Shown: positions 32,301 through 41,900 of the stretch, piece after piece
Position numbering within the stretch: position 1 is the stretch's first letter
Layout of the letters: each line of letters opens with the position of its first letter
From: Corbicula japonica
Lineage: Eukaryota; Mollusca; Bivalvia; Venerida; Cyrenidae
Length of the DNA stretch: 64,000 bases
Direction of reading: 5' to 3'
Assembly (NCBI GenBank): GCA_038501625.1
Contig: JAZAYU010000013.1
Location: 5,022,001 to 5,086,000 of the forward strand
Program-made: the position numbers and the translations under genes
Notes under the pieces: model-generated
The model's input: only the letters and a program-made list of their open reading frames with translations
Told to the model about the DNA's origin: nothing
Databases searched by the model: none

Positions 32301-34848
32301 CGCTGGATGTGGCCATCCCTGATATGCATATTTCACTTTTTTACTATATTGGCAAACAGTATATCTCCAGACCAGCTAGCACATCTGTGCCATCTGATCA
32401 AAATCTACACTGTTTGCTTTTAGCGATAGTGTGGATCTATACCAAACAGTATGGATGTTATGGTTGACCTGGATCTACACGTGTTAAAAAGCATATACAT
32501 GGAGTAAGGGGTTAAACCCTCATGCAATATACTTCTTCTTGCATACCTCTTTTGTTGTTCATATTTTTGTGTATATTTATACCCTCCAAATTTTTTTTTC
32601 CATACGCTGAAATATGTACATCAACAAGTCTAATTTTCTAAATGACGTCACAGATTACATGTAAAATACTTATTGACATCAAATTGTTTACAGTGTGACA
32701 AAGATAGGAGTTTTCTTCCCCAATGTAAAACACACGAATTCTTATAGGTTATGCTAGAATATTGATTTCACATTCTGCATTTTTGAAGGGAGCTAGAACA
32801 GATAATGATTTATATTGTACTAAAGTTATTTTGACAAACAAGTGGCAAGGTTGAGAAAAAATCAGTCTTCAATTTGATATTCAGCTTAATAAAAAAGTGT
32901 TTAAAGTGTGGAGTAATTATTTGTTGATTATTTTTAGCCTTTACTTTGGGACAATGAATAAAGCAGCTGCAGCTTTTAAAGTGGAGATTATTTTTTGGTT
33001 ATTTATTTTTTAGCATATAAAAGGACATAACTCTGATATTGATAATAAAATATCATAGTTATCTTATATTAAAGTGTGAAGTAGTGTTGGATTTTAAAAG
33101 CAAAACAGGGATAGGATAATTGAAAAATATTATCCCTATTTAGTGTAATTAATTTCATTTCGTCAACTAATCGCATGTAATTTGTAATTGAATAATTTTT
33201 CAATATTTAAAAATTACTTTTTGATGGTTTATGAAGCTGCTATGATTTCAAGATTTAATTATATAAACAATTTGATGTGAAAAGTACAAATATTCTTAAG
33301 CTACTTTTAAGTCACAGCAAATAGTGTATCCATACAGTTCATTGAATGACGGTTTTAAACAGAAATATTGAATTTCTTAAATCCTGCTTCGGCATTATAA
33401 ATAAGTTTATGGAATTGACTGTTAATGTTTATGTAATTGACTGTTAATGTTTATGTAATTGAATGTTAATGTTTATGTAAACAATTTACTCCCAAGGTAA
33501 ATAAAAACTTATACAATTAGTGAAAACCAATGCCAATGAAGGAACATAACTCTGGTATTTGTGTATTTATTATTGTAGTTATTTATAAAAGACAACCAGG
33601 AAGGAGGGGAAGTAACTCAAGTGGATCACCTTGGCTTTATTGGTACACCAGTAGGAGCTACAAATATGAATGAATTTAAAAGGGTGAGTGTAGAAACTAG
33701 TCTAATTTTAATACATGTGTGTTAACTTTTGCTAAATAATACATTAAAATAGATTTAAGTCTAAAAGTCTTAAAGAGACAGGTCAGCTTTCAGTTGAACC
33801 TGCCCTAGCAGCAACCTGCATTCAGAAATCACCTGCCGCAGCCAGTTTGAATATGACCTCAACTGACATTTTATTTTAATTTTTGCCACCTGTGTTAAGC
33901 AGCCACTTTTTTTCAGTCTCTTAGGTGGTTGCTTTTGTGGTAAAAATATCATTTTATTGTCAAAATGTATAATAAAATCACTTCTTAGTTATGAAAAAAT
34001 AATAGATAATTGTAAGTTCATTCTAAATATAGTAACAACTAAAATGTCTCAAAATATGACCGATTGTACCTTTTCCCATGGCGTGCCCCAAATAAGCCTC
34101 TTTCGCATCCCTAGCAGTGATGTCACTAGATGAAAGGGGAGAGAAGCAGGATTGACCATTCAGATAGGTTACCGTCCTTGATTGTTTTAACTTTATGTAC
34201 ATTTCAGGTTGCTGGTTACCGTCCTTGATTATTTTTACTTTATGTACATTTCAGGTTGCTGGTTACCGTCCTTGATTGTTTTTACTTTATGTACATTTCA
34301 GATTGCTGGTTACCGTCCTTGATTGTATTTACTTAATGTACATTTCAGGTTGCTGGTTACCGTCCTTGATTGTTTTTACTTTATGTACATTTCAGGTTGC
34401 TGGTTACCGCCCTTGATGGTTTTTACTTTATGTACATTTCAGGTTGCTGGTTACTGTCCTTGATGGTTTTTACTTTATGTACATTTCAGGTTGCTAGTTA
34501 CCATCCTTGATTGTTTTTACTTTATGTACATTTCAGGTTGCTGGTTACCGTCCTTAATTTGTTTTACTTAATGTACATTTCAGGTTGCTGGTTACCGTCC
34601 TTGATTTGTTTTACTTTATGTACATTTCAGGTTGCTGGTTACCGTCCTTGATTCTTTTTACTTTATGTACATTTCAGGTTGCTGGTTACCGTCCTTGATT
34701 GTTTTTACTTTATGTACATTTCAGGTTGCTGGTTACCGTCCTTGATTTGTTTTACTTTATGTACATTTCAGGTTGCTGGTTACCGTCCTTGATTCTTTTT
34801 ACTTTATGTACATTTCAGGTTGCTGGGAAAAAGGGAGAAAGTCACTGA
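20399..34848 (+). CDS. TXNL1: Thioredoxin-like protein 1 (TXNL1), nine exons, complete
   Basis: Cytosolic redox protein. In other animals TXNL1 associates with the 26S proteasome through its PITH domain. Exons: 20399-20499, 24045-24141, 26298-26471, 27094-27216, 27950-28016, 29437-29530, 31231-31309, 33579-33683, 34819-34848. Every junction is GT-AG and every phase agrees, giving 290 codons (289 residues), the same length as human TXNL1. Residues 1-107 form the thioredoxin domain, with the redox motif W34-C-G-P-C38 split between exons 1 and 2, then [17 protein letters not shown] core residues and a cis-Pro in TAMPTF. The PITH domain follows, with [53 protein letters not shown] and the C-terminus VAGKKGESH. 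The long introns carry many MITEs. Exons 4, 6, 7 and 9 have partial tandem copies nearby. Start and stop are certain by homology; UTR ends are not resolved. Confidence 0.96.
21049..21890. mobile_element. TTAA-flanked foldback element, 842 bp
   Basis: Two arms of about 330 bp are inverted copies of each other. The left begins TTAAGGTAATTCATACCCC and contains GAGCTGTGAAAATTAAATTA, TCCGGGTGTCAAATTAAAGC and GGGCCAACCAGTGTTACTTT. The right carries the same blocks in reverse complement and ends GGGGTATGAAATACCTTAA. TTAA bounds both sides, as in piggyBac-type insertions. The central spacer of about 190 bp (around 21,385-21,570) is unique. There is no transposase. It lies in TXNL1 intron 1. Confidence 0.85.
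22625..23000. mobile_element. hAT-like MITE
   Basis: The left end CAGGGGCATAGCCAGC faces the right end, whose reverse complement is CAGTGGCGTAGCGACT, a typical hAT-type terminus. The interior holds a C12/A10 homopolymer junction near 22,708-22,731. The flanks share GCTGT but I see no perfect 8 bp duplication. It lies in TXNL1 intron 1. Confidence 0.55.
24450..24740 (+). pseudogene. Coding-like remnant of unknown origin in TXNL1 intron 2
   Basis: A frame reading [18 protein letters not shown] then [18 protein letters not shown] runs to about 24,597. After a one-base shift it continues as [17 protein letters not shown] and [18 protein letters not shown] before a TAA at about 24,738. The composition is protein-like (Ser/Pro/Glu-rich tail) but I recognise no family. 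A short basic segment followed by an SMFAKPS-type motif and an acidic Ser/Pro linker resembles N-terminal regions of domesticated transposases. That is only a guess. It could also be chance. Confidence 0.3.
25036..25263. repeat. GATC-rich dispersed repeat family E, copy 1
   Basis: Built from facing blocks of the type CAGTGCAGATCCAGATCAGC TGGCACATCTGTGCTGTCTG ATCGGGATC and ATTGCAGATCCTGATCAGAT ...CTGATCTGGATCTATGCTG. The ends are inverted, and many GATC tetramers occur at about 10 bp spacing. It lies in TXNL1 intron 2. Confidence 0.75.
26600..28865. repeat. Cluster of six family E repeats in TXNL1 introns 3-5
   Basis: Copies at about 26,600-26,800, 27,535-27,650, 27,745-27,905, 28,085-28,300, 28,490-28,640 and 28,655-28,865 share AGATCCAGATCAGCCGGCAC, GTCTGATCAGGATCTACACT, ACCAAAATGCGACCAGTG and CAGCTGATCTGGATCTACAC. 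They lie between and around exons 4 to 6 of TXNL1 and do not overlap the exons. The family is not coding. Confidence 0.8.
27184..27480 (+). repeat. Tandem copies of the TXNL1 exon 4 end and donor (two decayed)
   Basis: The exon 4 end GAGGTTATTTAGAGTCAGAC ...GATGAACAG plus donor GTGAGTTA is repeated. At 27,313-27,340 it is followed again by GTGAGTTA. At 27,441-27,475 the donor has become CTGAG. The spacing is 124 and about 135 bp. Each extra copy is preceded by TTGTTTCTGTTTTGCAAG, an acceptor-like sequence present downstream of exon 4. The first extra copy could act as a 28 nt micro-exon, which would break the frame. The second has lost its donor GT. Confidence 0.8.
29276..29330 (+). pseudogene. 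Decayed duplicate of TXNL1 exon 6
   Basis: TATTTTTCAG is followed by ATGAATGTCCAAAGAAAGTT AAAGTTTTCCAG, which matches the start of the true exon 6 at 29,437 (ACAAAGGTCCTAAGACAGTT AAAGTGTTCCAG). If used in frame it would give [17 protein letters not shown] and then TAA. The acceptor is intact but no donor follows. It is either a relic of an exon duplication or a truncating alternative exon. Confidence 0.7.
29560..29690. repeat. Family E repeat, copy in TXNL1 intron 6
   Basis: Contains GATCCAGATCTGCCAGCACA, CCATCTGATCAGGATCTGCA and TTAGGTTATTTCTGACCAAA, as in the 26.6-28.9 kb cluster. The copy is truncated on the right. Confidence 0.65.
30378..30786. mobile_element. hAT-like MITE, 409 bp
   Basis: The left end is CAGGGTTGGCACCAATCGAC CGG. 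The right end, in reverse complement, is CAGGGTTGGCTTATTGACCG G. The 8 bp flanks are CTTATTAA (30370-30377) and CTTTTCAA (30787-30794), a 6/8 match consistent with an aged 8 bp target duplication. It ends 56 bp before the exon 7 array in TXNL1 intron 6. Confidence 0.7.
30843..31309 (+). repeat. 97 bp tandem array of TXNL1 exon 7 with its 3' splice site
   Basis: Five copies start at 30,843, 30,940, 31,037, 31,134 and 31,231, a spacing of exactly 97 bp. Each has an acceptor (ACTATTTCAG or AATATTTCAG) and TTTGATCCCAGAAGACATTC ... CTGCGATATGTCAAATTCCA. The first four run into AGTGTCACCAGTATTTTTTA TGTTT and the next acceptor, with no donor. Only the fifth reads AACGTCACCAGTATCACA and then the donor GTAAGC, so it is the only splice-competent full exon. 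Using an upstream copy without further splicing would end the protein shortly after SVTSIFYV. Confidence 0.95.
31935..32340 (+). repeat. Dispersed repeat family A, copy 5
   Basis: Carries all landmarks from CCAGCCCCTTGGCTTTGCAA to CCTGATATGCATATTTCAC. It lies in TXNL1 intron 7 and runs directly into a family E copy. Confidence 0.85.
32345..32505. repeat. Family E repeat, copy in TXNL1 intron 7
   Basis: Contains ACCAGCTAGCACATCTGTGC, CATCTGATCAAAATCTACAC and GACCTGGATCTACACGTG. The interior is shortened. Confidence 0.6.
33413..33482. repeat. Short tandem repeat, 22 bp unit, three copies
   Basis: GAATTGACTGTTAATGTTTAT / GTAATTGACTGTTAATGTTTAT / GTAATTGAATGTTAATGTTTAT, in TXNL1 intron 7. Confidence 0.9.
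34160..34818 (+). repeat. 47 bp tandem array of the TXNL1 exon 9 splice acceptor
   Basis: GTTGCTGGTTACCGTCCTTG ATTGTTTTTACTTTATGTAC ATTTCAG repeats with 47 bp spacing from 34,208 to 34,818, thirteen full units plus a partial one before. Each unit ends in a pyrimidine-containing acceptor ATTTCAG followed by GTTGCTGG, the first bases of exon 9. The fourteenth GTTGCTGG at 34,819 leads into the real last exon (GTTGCTGGGAAAAAGGGAG...TGA). The upstream acceptors would be followed by GTT GCT GGT TAC CGT CCT TGA, so splicing to any of them replaces VAGKKGESH by VAGYRP. Confidence 0.97.
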
Positions 34849-35044
34849 CATTACTACCACTTGAGCACAGATGTTTTATTATATTCCAATGGGTGATAAA
34901 GAAGAAAAAACTACTTGGTGCTTAAATTGATAAATTTGAAAAATCAAGTGAATACATTGCACATCAGGCATGTCAGAAGCAACAAATGTAACACAATCAT
35001 ATGGTCTTGAAAATGTTATTAGCACCATTGAATTAAATCGTTGA

Positions 35045-35275
35045 TCCTTATATAATATGCCTTTATGGCATGGGTTGACAGTGTAGATCCAGATCAGATG
35101 GCACATCGGTGCGGTTTTATCAGGATCTTTACTTTTTGCTGTTAAATTTAATAGGTTATTTCTGATCATAAAGCGACCAGTACAGATCTTGATCAAAAGG
35201 CATGGAAGTGCTGACTTATCTGGATCAACACATTGCTCATGCGATAAAAGGCATATATATATATATGGAGGAAAG
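35045..35275. repeat. Family E repeat downstream of TXNL1
   Basis: Contains TAGATCCAGATCAGATGGCA, TATCAGGATCTTTACTTT and ACCAGTACAGATCTTGATCA, ending in a short (TA)n. The minus-strand open frame over it is repeat-derived. Confidence 0.7.
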
Positions 35276-35279
35276 GTTA

Positions 35280-35875
35280 AGAAGGAGTTTCATTGTTATT
35301 GCACTAAGGTGACGATCTATTTATTTTGAAGTTATTTATGATGTTTATTTTTTCACATTTCAGCACTTTCTGCAAAAAGTTATTTTCATCTTGACTTGCA
35401 GTAAAATATTGACTTTTATTAAAGGTTTAAAGGCGTGTGAATGTTACTTTTCTTTGATATTTCCCTTCCAGTAATTGTCTTAATAAAATCAGTTGTACAA
35501 AATATTTACTTGAAAAAAATAATGCCCCCAACACAGGTGATTCTGTTTTTTACCCAAGATAAAAATAAAAATATTGATGAAGGGGACTTTCGTGTTGTCC
35601 TGACCTCGGTGATTTTCATGAATATTTAAGCATGACCTTAAAAAAACAAACAAATTAATTGCTGTGCCCCGTCCCACCGTTTTATTTATAGCATTTTATA
35701 TTCAAACTCGAGAAGTCCTCTAGATCTATTATTAACATGACAATATGCGAATTATGCATTAGCTCAAAGGTCAGGTGAATGTTAATAAAAATAGAAAAAG
35801 ATTAATCGTGTGATAACTCAGTTATGGAACTACGGTTATTCTGATGCAGCATATTGTAGCATTAGTCATTTATTT
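35280..35875. other. Intergenic, no gene or clear repeat seen
   Basis: AT-rich sequence between the TXNL1 3' flank and the family B repeats. Only short chance frames are present. Part of it may be TXNL1 3' flank or untranslated region. Confidence 0.4.
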
Positions 35876-35879
35876 TATG

Positions 35880-36290
35880 ATTTTCAGAGAATTATAGAAT
35901 TTTCCCGGTGAAATAAAAGTGGTACTTCACTGTTTTCAAACAGTGAAATATCATTTTTATTTTCACAGATTTTTCACGTTGGTACCCAAACGCATATAAC
36001 TTACCAAATGAGAACGTTTAGAAAACGGGCTCAAATTTGTATTTTGACGTCACGTCATAAACAAGCGGCTTTGGCGCCGTTTCTTGCAACTTTTCTGTCA
36101 AATTCACGCAAATTTTCCACTAAAAGCATAAAATAAAAAGTAAATGTGTTTTTTACCAGTGAAAGATAGAAAAATATTTCACTCGCGAACACCGGAATTA
36201 TGTGTTTTCACTCGTGGCTTCGCCACTCGTGAAAATACGAATTCCGGAGCTCACTCGGTGTAATAAAATTCTTTATTTTATGCTTTCCAG
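35880..36290 (+). repeat. Foldback repeat family B, copy 3
   Basis: Begins ATTATAGAATTTTCCCGGTG and passes through the CACTGTTTTCAAACAGTG hairpin, GTTGGTACCCAAACG and a TGACGTCACGTCA block. It ends in a second palindrome at 36,168-36,270 (CGGAATTATGTGTTTTCACT CGTGGC / GCCACTCGTGAAAATACGAA TTCCGG). It is directly followed by another full copy. Confidence 0.85.
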
Positions 36291-36690
36291 TGAATTATAG
36301 AATTTTCCCGGTGAAATACAAGTGGTATTTCACTGTTTTCAAACAGTGGAATATCATTTTTATTTTCACTGGTTTTTTCACGTTGGTACCCAAACGTATA
36401 TAACGTTCCGAATGATACCGTTTACAAAACGGGCACGTTTGGGTATATGACGTCATGACGTCACGTCATAAACAAGCGTTTTTGGCGCCATTTCATGGAA
36501 TTTTTCTGTCAAATTCACATAAATTGAGCTCTAAACGCATAAAATAAAAAGAAAATTTGTTTTTACAAGAGAAAGATAGAAATATATTTCACTTGTTAAC
36601 TCCGGAATTATGTATTTCACTCGTGGCTTCGACACTCGTGAAAATACGTATTCCGGAGCTCACTCGGTGAAATATATTTCGATATATCCA
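36291..36690 (+). repeat. Foldback repeat family B, copy 4 (tandem)
   Basis: A second direct copy immediately after the first, with the same order: CGGTGAAATACAAGTGG, CACTGTTTTCAAACAGTG, GTTGGTACCCAAACG, TGACGTCATGACGTCACGTC A and the terminal palindrome with CTCGTGGCTTCGACACTCG. Confidence 0.85.
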
Positions 36691-37065
36691 TTAATTTCGG
36701 AGAATTTTGTACATATTTTAGTAACGGAGACCAGGACATGCAGCGCCGCTATGAACGATAACTCACCTATGTCGGCCATTGGAGTTTCTACTTACCAGTA
36801 TTTACCATAAACGTGCTCCGCTTGTAGGTCAATTCAGTATCTACGAGTGTTCTTGATTTTTTTTACCTTATTGTGTTCTTAATTCTATGATGATAATTTT
36901 CACTGCACTCGTGTTGTGTGTCATACAGTCTTCAGGTAAATATTTTGTTTAAATATATCCTTTTATTGGTTGGCCAAGATAAATTGGCGATGTTTACAAT
37001 TATTAATAGAATGCAAACACGGGTTAAGGCAAATTTAGGCGTTAAAAGTACTATTTTTCCTATCA

Positions 37066-37160
37066 CATCGCCTCAATAGCTCATTGGTTAACGCGTCCAG
37101 CTGGCATTGACCTAACGTTTTTTTTTTCGACACGGGTTCGATTCACATTGACACACGGCT
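37066..37160 (+). repeat. tRNA-like sequence in lectin intron 1
   Basis: GCCTCAATAGCTCATTGGTT AACGCG resembles a tRNA D-arm with A box. After a T-rich insertion, ACACGGGTTCGATTC resembles a T-arm with B box. The stems are imperfect and there is a run of nine T, so a tRNA-derived repeat or pseudogene is more likely than a working tRNA. Confidence 0.45.
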
Positions 37161-37575
37161 TTTAGAGATATATTTTAGATTTATATTTTTTAAGTTTTAT
37201 TGCAGTTTATTTTGAAGTATACTATTTATTTTGATTCAATTGATTTTATCACGGAAATAATACTTGTGTAAAAAGTAAAAACAGTAAAACAAAGAGACAT
37301 GTTTCGAACCAACAACATATAACAACGTTGCTACCATTGCGTTTCAAAGTAACTGCGTCTTAGAACACTCGGCTAATGGACAAGTATTTTGGAGCGTTAC
37401 GCTTTGTATTAAACAACAATTAAAATATTAATTAATTGTTTACATGTAACGGTATTTAAATTTAAGTAAAGACGCCAGTGTAAACATTGCCGAAGTATCT
37501 TTGTCGAATAATATCTAGTCAAAATGTTAAAAACCCAAACTGTTTGTTTTGTCGACCATAACAATTATCAGATTG

Positions 37576-37900
37576 TCCATATCACGTGGTTTGTCATGTC
37601 ATTTCCGGTATTACGGCAAGAAAAAGGTAAACAAATCCATCAAATACTGAAAATAAGTGAAAGAAATTTCATCAGTATTTGACCCGAATCATAGAAAAAA
37701 AAGTAGACACAATGCGACGAATGTATTGACAACCGTGGGTAGTGTTCAACTTACCCCTTAGCATGCGATAAATTTCGTCAAATTCGTGGAAAATGGCGAA
37801 CTAATAAAATACTTACAAGGCTTCGAAGATTTGAACCGGTTGTTTTTTTCTTGCCGTAATACCGAAAATATTGTCACAAACCACGTGGTATTACCACATT
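37576..37900. mobile_element. MITE with CACGTGGTTTGT ends
   Basis: The left ATATCACGTGGTTTGTCATG ... CGGTATTACGGCAAGAAAAA is inverted at the right (TTCTTGCCGTAATACCGAAA ATATTGTCACAAACCACGTG G). The termini are related to the short element at 12,855-13,030. It lies in lectin intron 1. Confidence 0.65.
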
Positions 37901-38539
37901 GAATTTTGTTAGTTTCGAAATATGGGCTTGATATTTAACCAACTTGATACACAATGTAATTGTCCAGGGCACGACAAATCCATTGCCCGGTGCCCGCGGG
38001 CTACCACATTGGACCCTGCGGGCTACCAAAAAATTAGAGCGAGCGTCCGCCGGGCCACCTAAAAATTCCCATATTGGTTGCCCGACTAATCAACAGTTTC
38101 GAAATATCCAATAAACAGGAAGTTTAGTTATGACATTTTGCAGTAAAAACAAACACGCGCGTGTAATTATCGATTTCGTCACCTTTGATTTTTGGCATGG
38201 TGCTATGTCGGAATAAAAATGCAAGTACAAAGAGGGGCATCACTCCATCAAAGAATTTGGCATCATCATGAGCGTGTTGTCATAAGCAATATAATTTGAA
38301 AGTTTGATTTAAAAATATTAAGAAATGACAAAGTTATAGCCAACGTTAAGTTTTCGTGTAAAAAACCAAGTACAAAATGGTGAACTAATAAAATACTTAC
38401 AAGGCTTCGAAAAAGAGAGTTACGGTTAGTGGGAAAACAATTGTCACTAGAGGTTAAAACTGGGTTCCGATGGAACACTAATCTTGCACTTCCACCAACA
38501 TGTTTGTGGTGTTTTTGGAACTGGTCATTTTATAAACCC

Positions 38540-38620
38540 TGCTCTGTTTTACTTTATGCTTTTCAGCTGTGTGGGGAGGCTGTGTATTTTGAATGTGTCT
38601 GTCACTCATATGCATACTTC
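38540..38620 (+). repeat. Dispersed repeat family A, copy 6 (3' end only)
   Basis: Only the terminal part is present: CTGTGTGGGGAGGCTGTGTA, then a diverged CTCATATGCATACTTCAA. Confidence 0.7.
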
Positions 38621-38939
38621 AATATTTTATATCGTGTTTATAAAAATACAAGCTACGCATTGACGCGTCATTAACGCAATTGTTTTGTCACATACGGCTG
38701 TAACCGCAAAAGGGCTCTCTTTTTCGTTAATTGTTTGTAGTACCTTATTTAAAATTGATATTCTTACAATCAGGCTATTGACGCATGCGTAGGAAGGAAG
38801 AAGTGGAAAAATTTTCAGGAACTAAAGAAAACAACAAAATAGTTATTTTAAACAAAATTATTTTACAAACGTTTTAACTGAACTATTTTAGACTGTATTT
38901 TAAATAAATCCAAGCCGCTCTTACCAGTGTAAACAGGAC

Positions 38940-41900
38940 AATATTGTGATATTACGTACTCTTGTGTCAAGCCTTTGCATCATAGTGGGTGGGGTGCAGT
39001 AACAACGAAGCACAGTATCAGCACAACAAAACCTGCAGCCCGTATCTCCTTTGCTACTAGTAAGCATTACTGCAGATACAGGGAGTCACTCCTAGGCTCC
39101 CTCTATATCGATGCATCAGAAACTTTCGATTTATCTTTCGTTACAGTAGCGTAGGACCATCTTACCGAGGTACCGGAAATGGAACACCGGATGCTCGTAA
39201 ACATAAACAAACTTGTACGAGTATGCAGTCTGCTTCTGCTGATATTTTTGGGTTCACCCAGCTCTTCCTTCGACGAGAAAAACAACGCACCAACAAGTGA
39301 TAAACATACCAACTCACAAGTAACTTTTAAAATTACAAATTCCTTCCATATTTCAACGTATGACCAGCTTTTTTATCATTTTCGACACACTAGAAGGGTC
39401 TACACCATGCCAATTGAGGCTCGTATTTGTGTCAGACTATATCTTCTCATTCTATGTGGCGATGTTGCCAGCAACCCAGGACCTGTCCGTTATCCATGCG
39501 GCATATGCATGAAACCAGTCGCCAAAACCCATCGAGCTGTATTGTGTGAAGTGTGTCAACACTGGTGGCATATAAAATGTGCCAGTATTACCCCGGCAGA
39601 ATATATAGATCTGCAACACTCAGAGGATCCATGGTTGTGTACGGATTGTAACGGCTTTAAATTTACAGACTCTTTCTTTGACCAGAGCTTAATAGATGAC
39701 TCATTCAACTCAACTGGGGATACATCAAATGACATTTTCGAAACCCTTACCAAAGCTAGGAACCAGCATAGAGACAAATTTATGTGTGCATACCTTAATA
39801 TTAACAGTTTTCGTTATAAGTATCCATTTATAAAGGACCTCCTTCTCAAAAACACTGTTGACATTTTATTTATTGCAGAGACAAAACTCGATGAAACTTT
39901 CATAGATGCGCAACTCCAAATCGATAACTTTCATCTGTGGAGAAATGACAGAACAGCTTTTGGCGGTGGTGTCTTAGCCTACGTGAGATCTGATCTTCCA
40001 GCTGACAGAAAGAAACATTTAGAATTTAAGATTGTAGAATCGGTAGGCATAGAAATTATTTTAAACAACTCAAAATGGCTTATAACTGGAGTCTATAGAC
40101 CCCCTAGTGAAAGCAGTTTAACATGTTATGATGACCTATGCAATTCAATGGATAAGATTTCATCTAAATATGATAATTTTTTATACATAGGGGATCTAAA
40201 CTTTGATATGCTGCAGTATGACAAAAGCAAGCACCTACAGGATATCTGTGATATTTTTAACTTGACAAATATGATCAATGAACCTACTTGTTTTAAATCA
40301 GATCCAAGCCTTATTGATGTTATTTTAACCAACAAACCTGACAAATGTCTTAATGTTTTAAATTTTACCTGCGGTCTTAGCGATTTTCATAACATGGTAT
40401 GTTTTCAACTTGATTTTAATGTTCCCCCAAGTAAAACTAAGTGGATTTCTTATAGAAGTTTTAAAAATTTTGACATTGATGCTTTTTATAAAGATCTCAG
40501 CCAAATAGATTTTACGAATATTACACAGGACCCTTCACTGGATGCAGCTACAGATGCTTTAAGCTCAGCAATTAAAACTTGTTTTGATAAGCATGCCCCA
40601 GTCAAAACTAAAAAACAACCTAGATGCCCAGCACCTTTTATGAACTCTGTACTCCGGAAGTTAGTATTTCAAAAACACATGCTTTTTAATAAATTTAAGA
40701 AACAAAAGACTGATAAAAACTGGCACAGGTACAGGCAAATGAGAAATCTTGTTACAAAAATTAAACGCAAGTCAATTGGCCAATATTTTATTGATAGATG
40801 TTCTGGTGGTACAAATAATAAAGATTTTTGGGCAACAATAAAGCCTTTCCTAACAAACAAAGGCACAATCGTTAAGAAAAATACAGTTCTTCTTGAAAAT
40901 GATAATTTAGTCACTGACCAAGAACAAATTTGTAACATTTTTAATGATTTTTATATCAATGTTGCAAAAGATATTGGGGATGAATCCATCAAATTTGATA
41001 ATAACCATGAAAGTATATGTAAAATCAAAGAGATTATGGAGGATAAAAATTGTAGAGAAATGTGTTTTATAAATATTGATGAGAATTTTGTTTCTAAACA
41101 ACTGAACCAAATGAATGTAAAAAAAGCTACTGGATTTGACAATATTTCTGTTAAAATGGTTAAATTAGCTAGCTCTGTTATTTCAGAACCTATCTCTAAC
41201 CTTGTAAATAGATCTTTTAATGAATGTAATTTTCCTGATTCAATGAAAATAGCACAAGTAGTGCCTATACACAAGAAAAACAGTACATTAGACAAAGGAA
41301 ACTATAGACCGGTCAGCCTGCTGCCAGTTATATCAAAGGTATTTGAAAGGGCTATGTACACCCAACTTATTGAACATTTTAGTAATATTTTTAATCCACT
41401 CCTTGGTGCCTTCAGACCAGGTTATGGCTGTAGCACTACACTTCTGAAGGTTGCAGAGGACTGGAAACAAGCTTTAGATGAGAATTTTTATTTGGCTGCA
41501 GTGCTCATGGACCTTTCAAAGGCCTTTGACTGCCTACCTCATGATTTGCTTTTATTGAAATGTAGGCACTATGGTCTATCTGAATCCTCTGTTACCCTTA
41601 TTAAGAGTTATCTCTCCTGTAGAAAACAGTGTGTAAAACTAGGGGATAAATATAGTACTTTTCAGCATATTGTAAAGGGTGTCCCGCAAGGTTCTATACT
41701 AGGCCCTCTTCTCTTCAACATCTTCATAAATGATATTTTCTCTTTTGTTCATAGAAGTTCTTTATATAATTATGCTGATGATAATACACTGTCATACCAA
41801 AGCAAATGCCCAAAGGACCTAGTACATACCCTTGAACAGGACTCCCTATGTCTTATTAATTGGTTTAAACTTAATCATATGAAAGCCAATCCAGATAAGT

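Noticed and set aside
37066..37160. Functional tRNA gene
   Set aside because: The A- and B-box-like elements are present, but the stems are mismatched and a T run interrupts the region.
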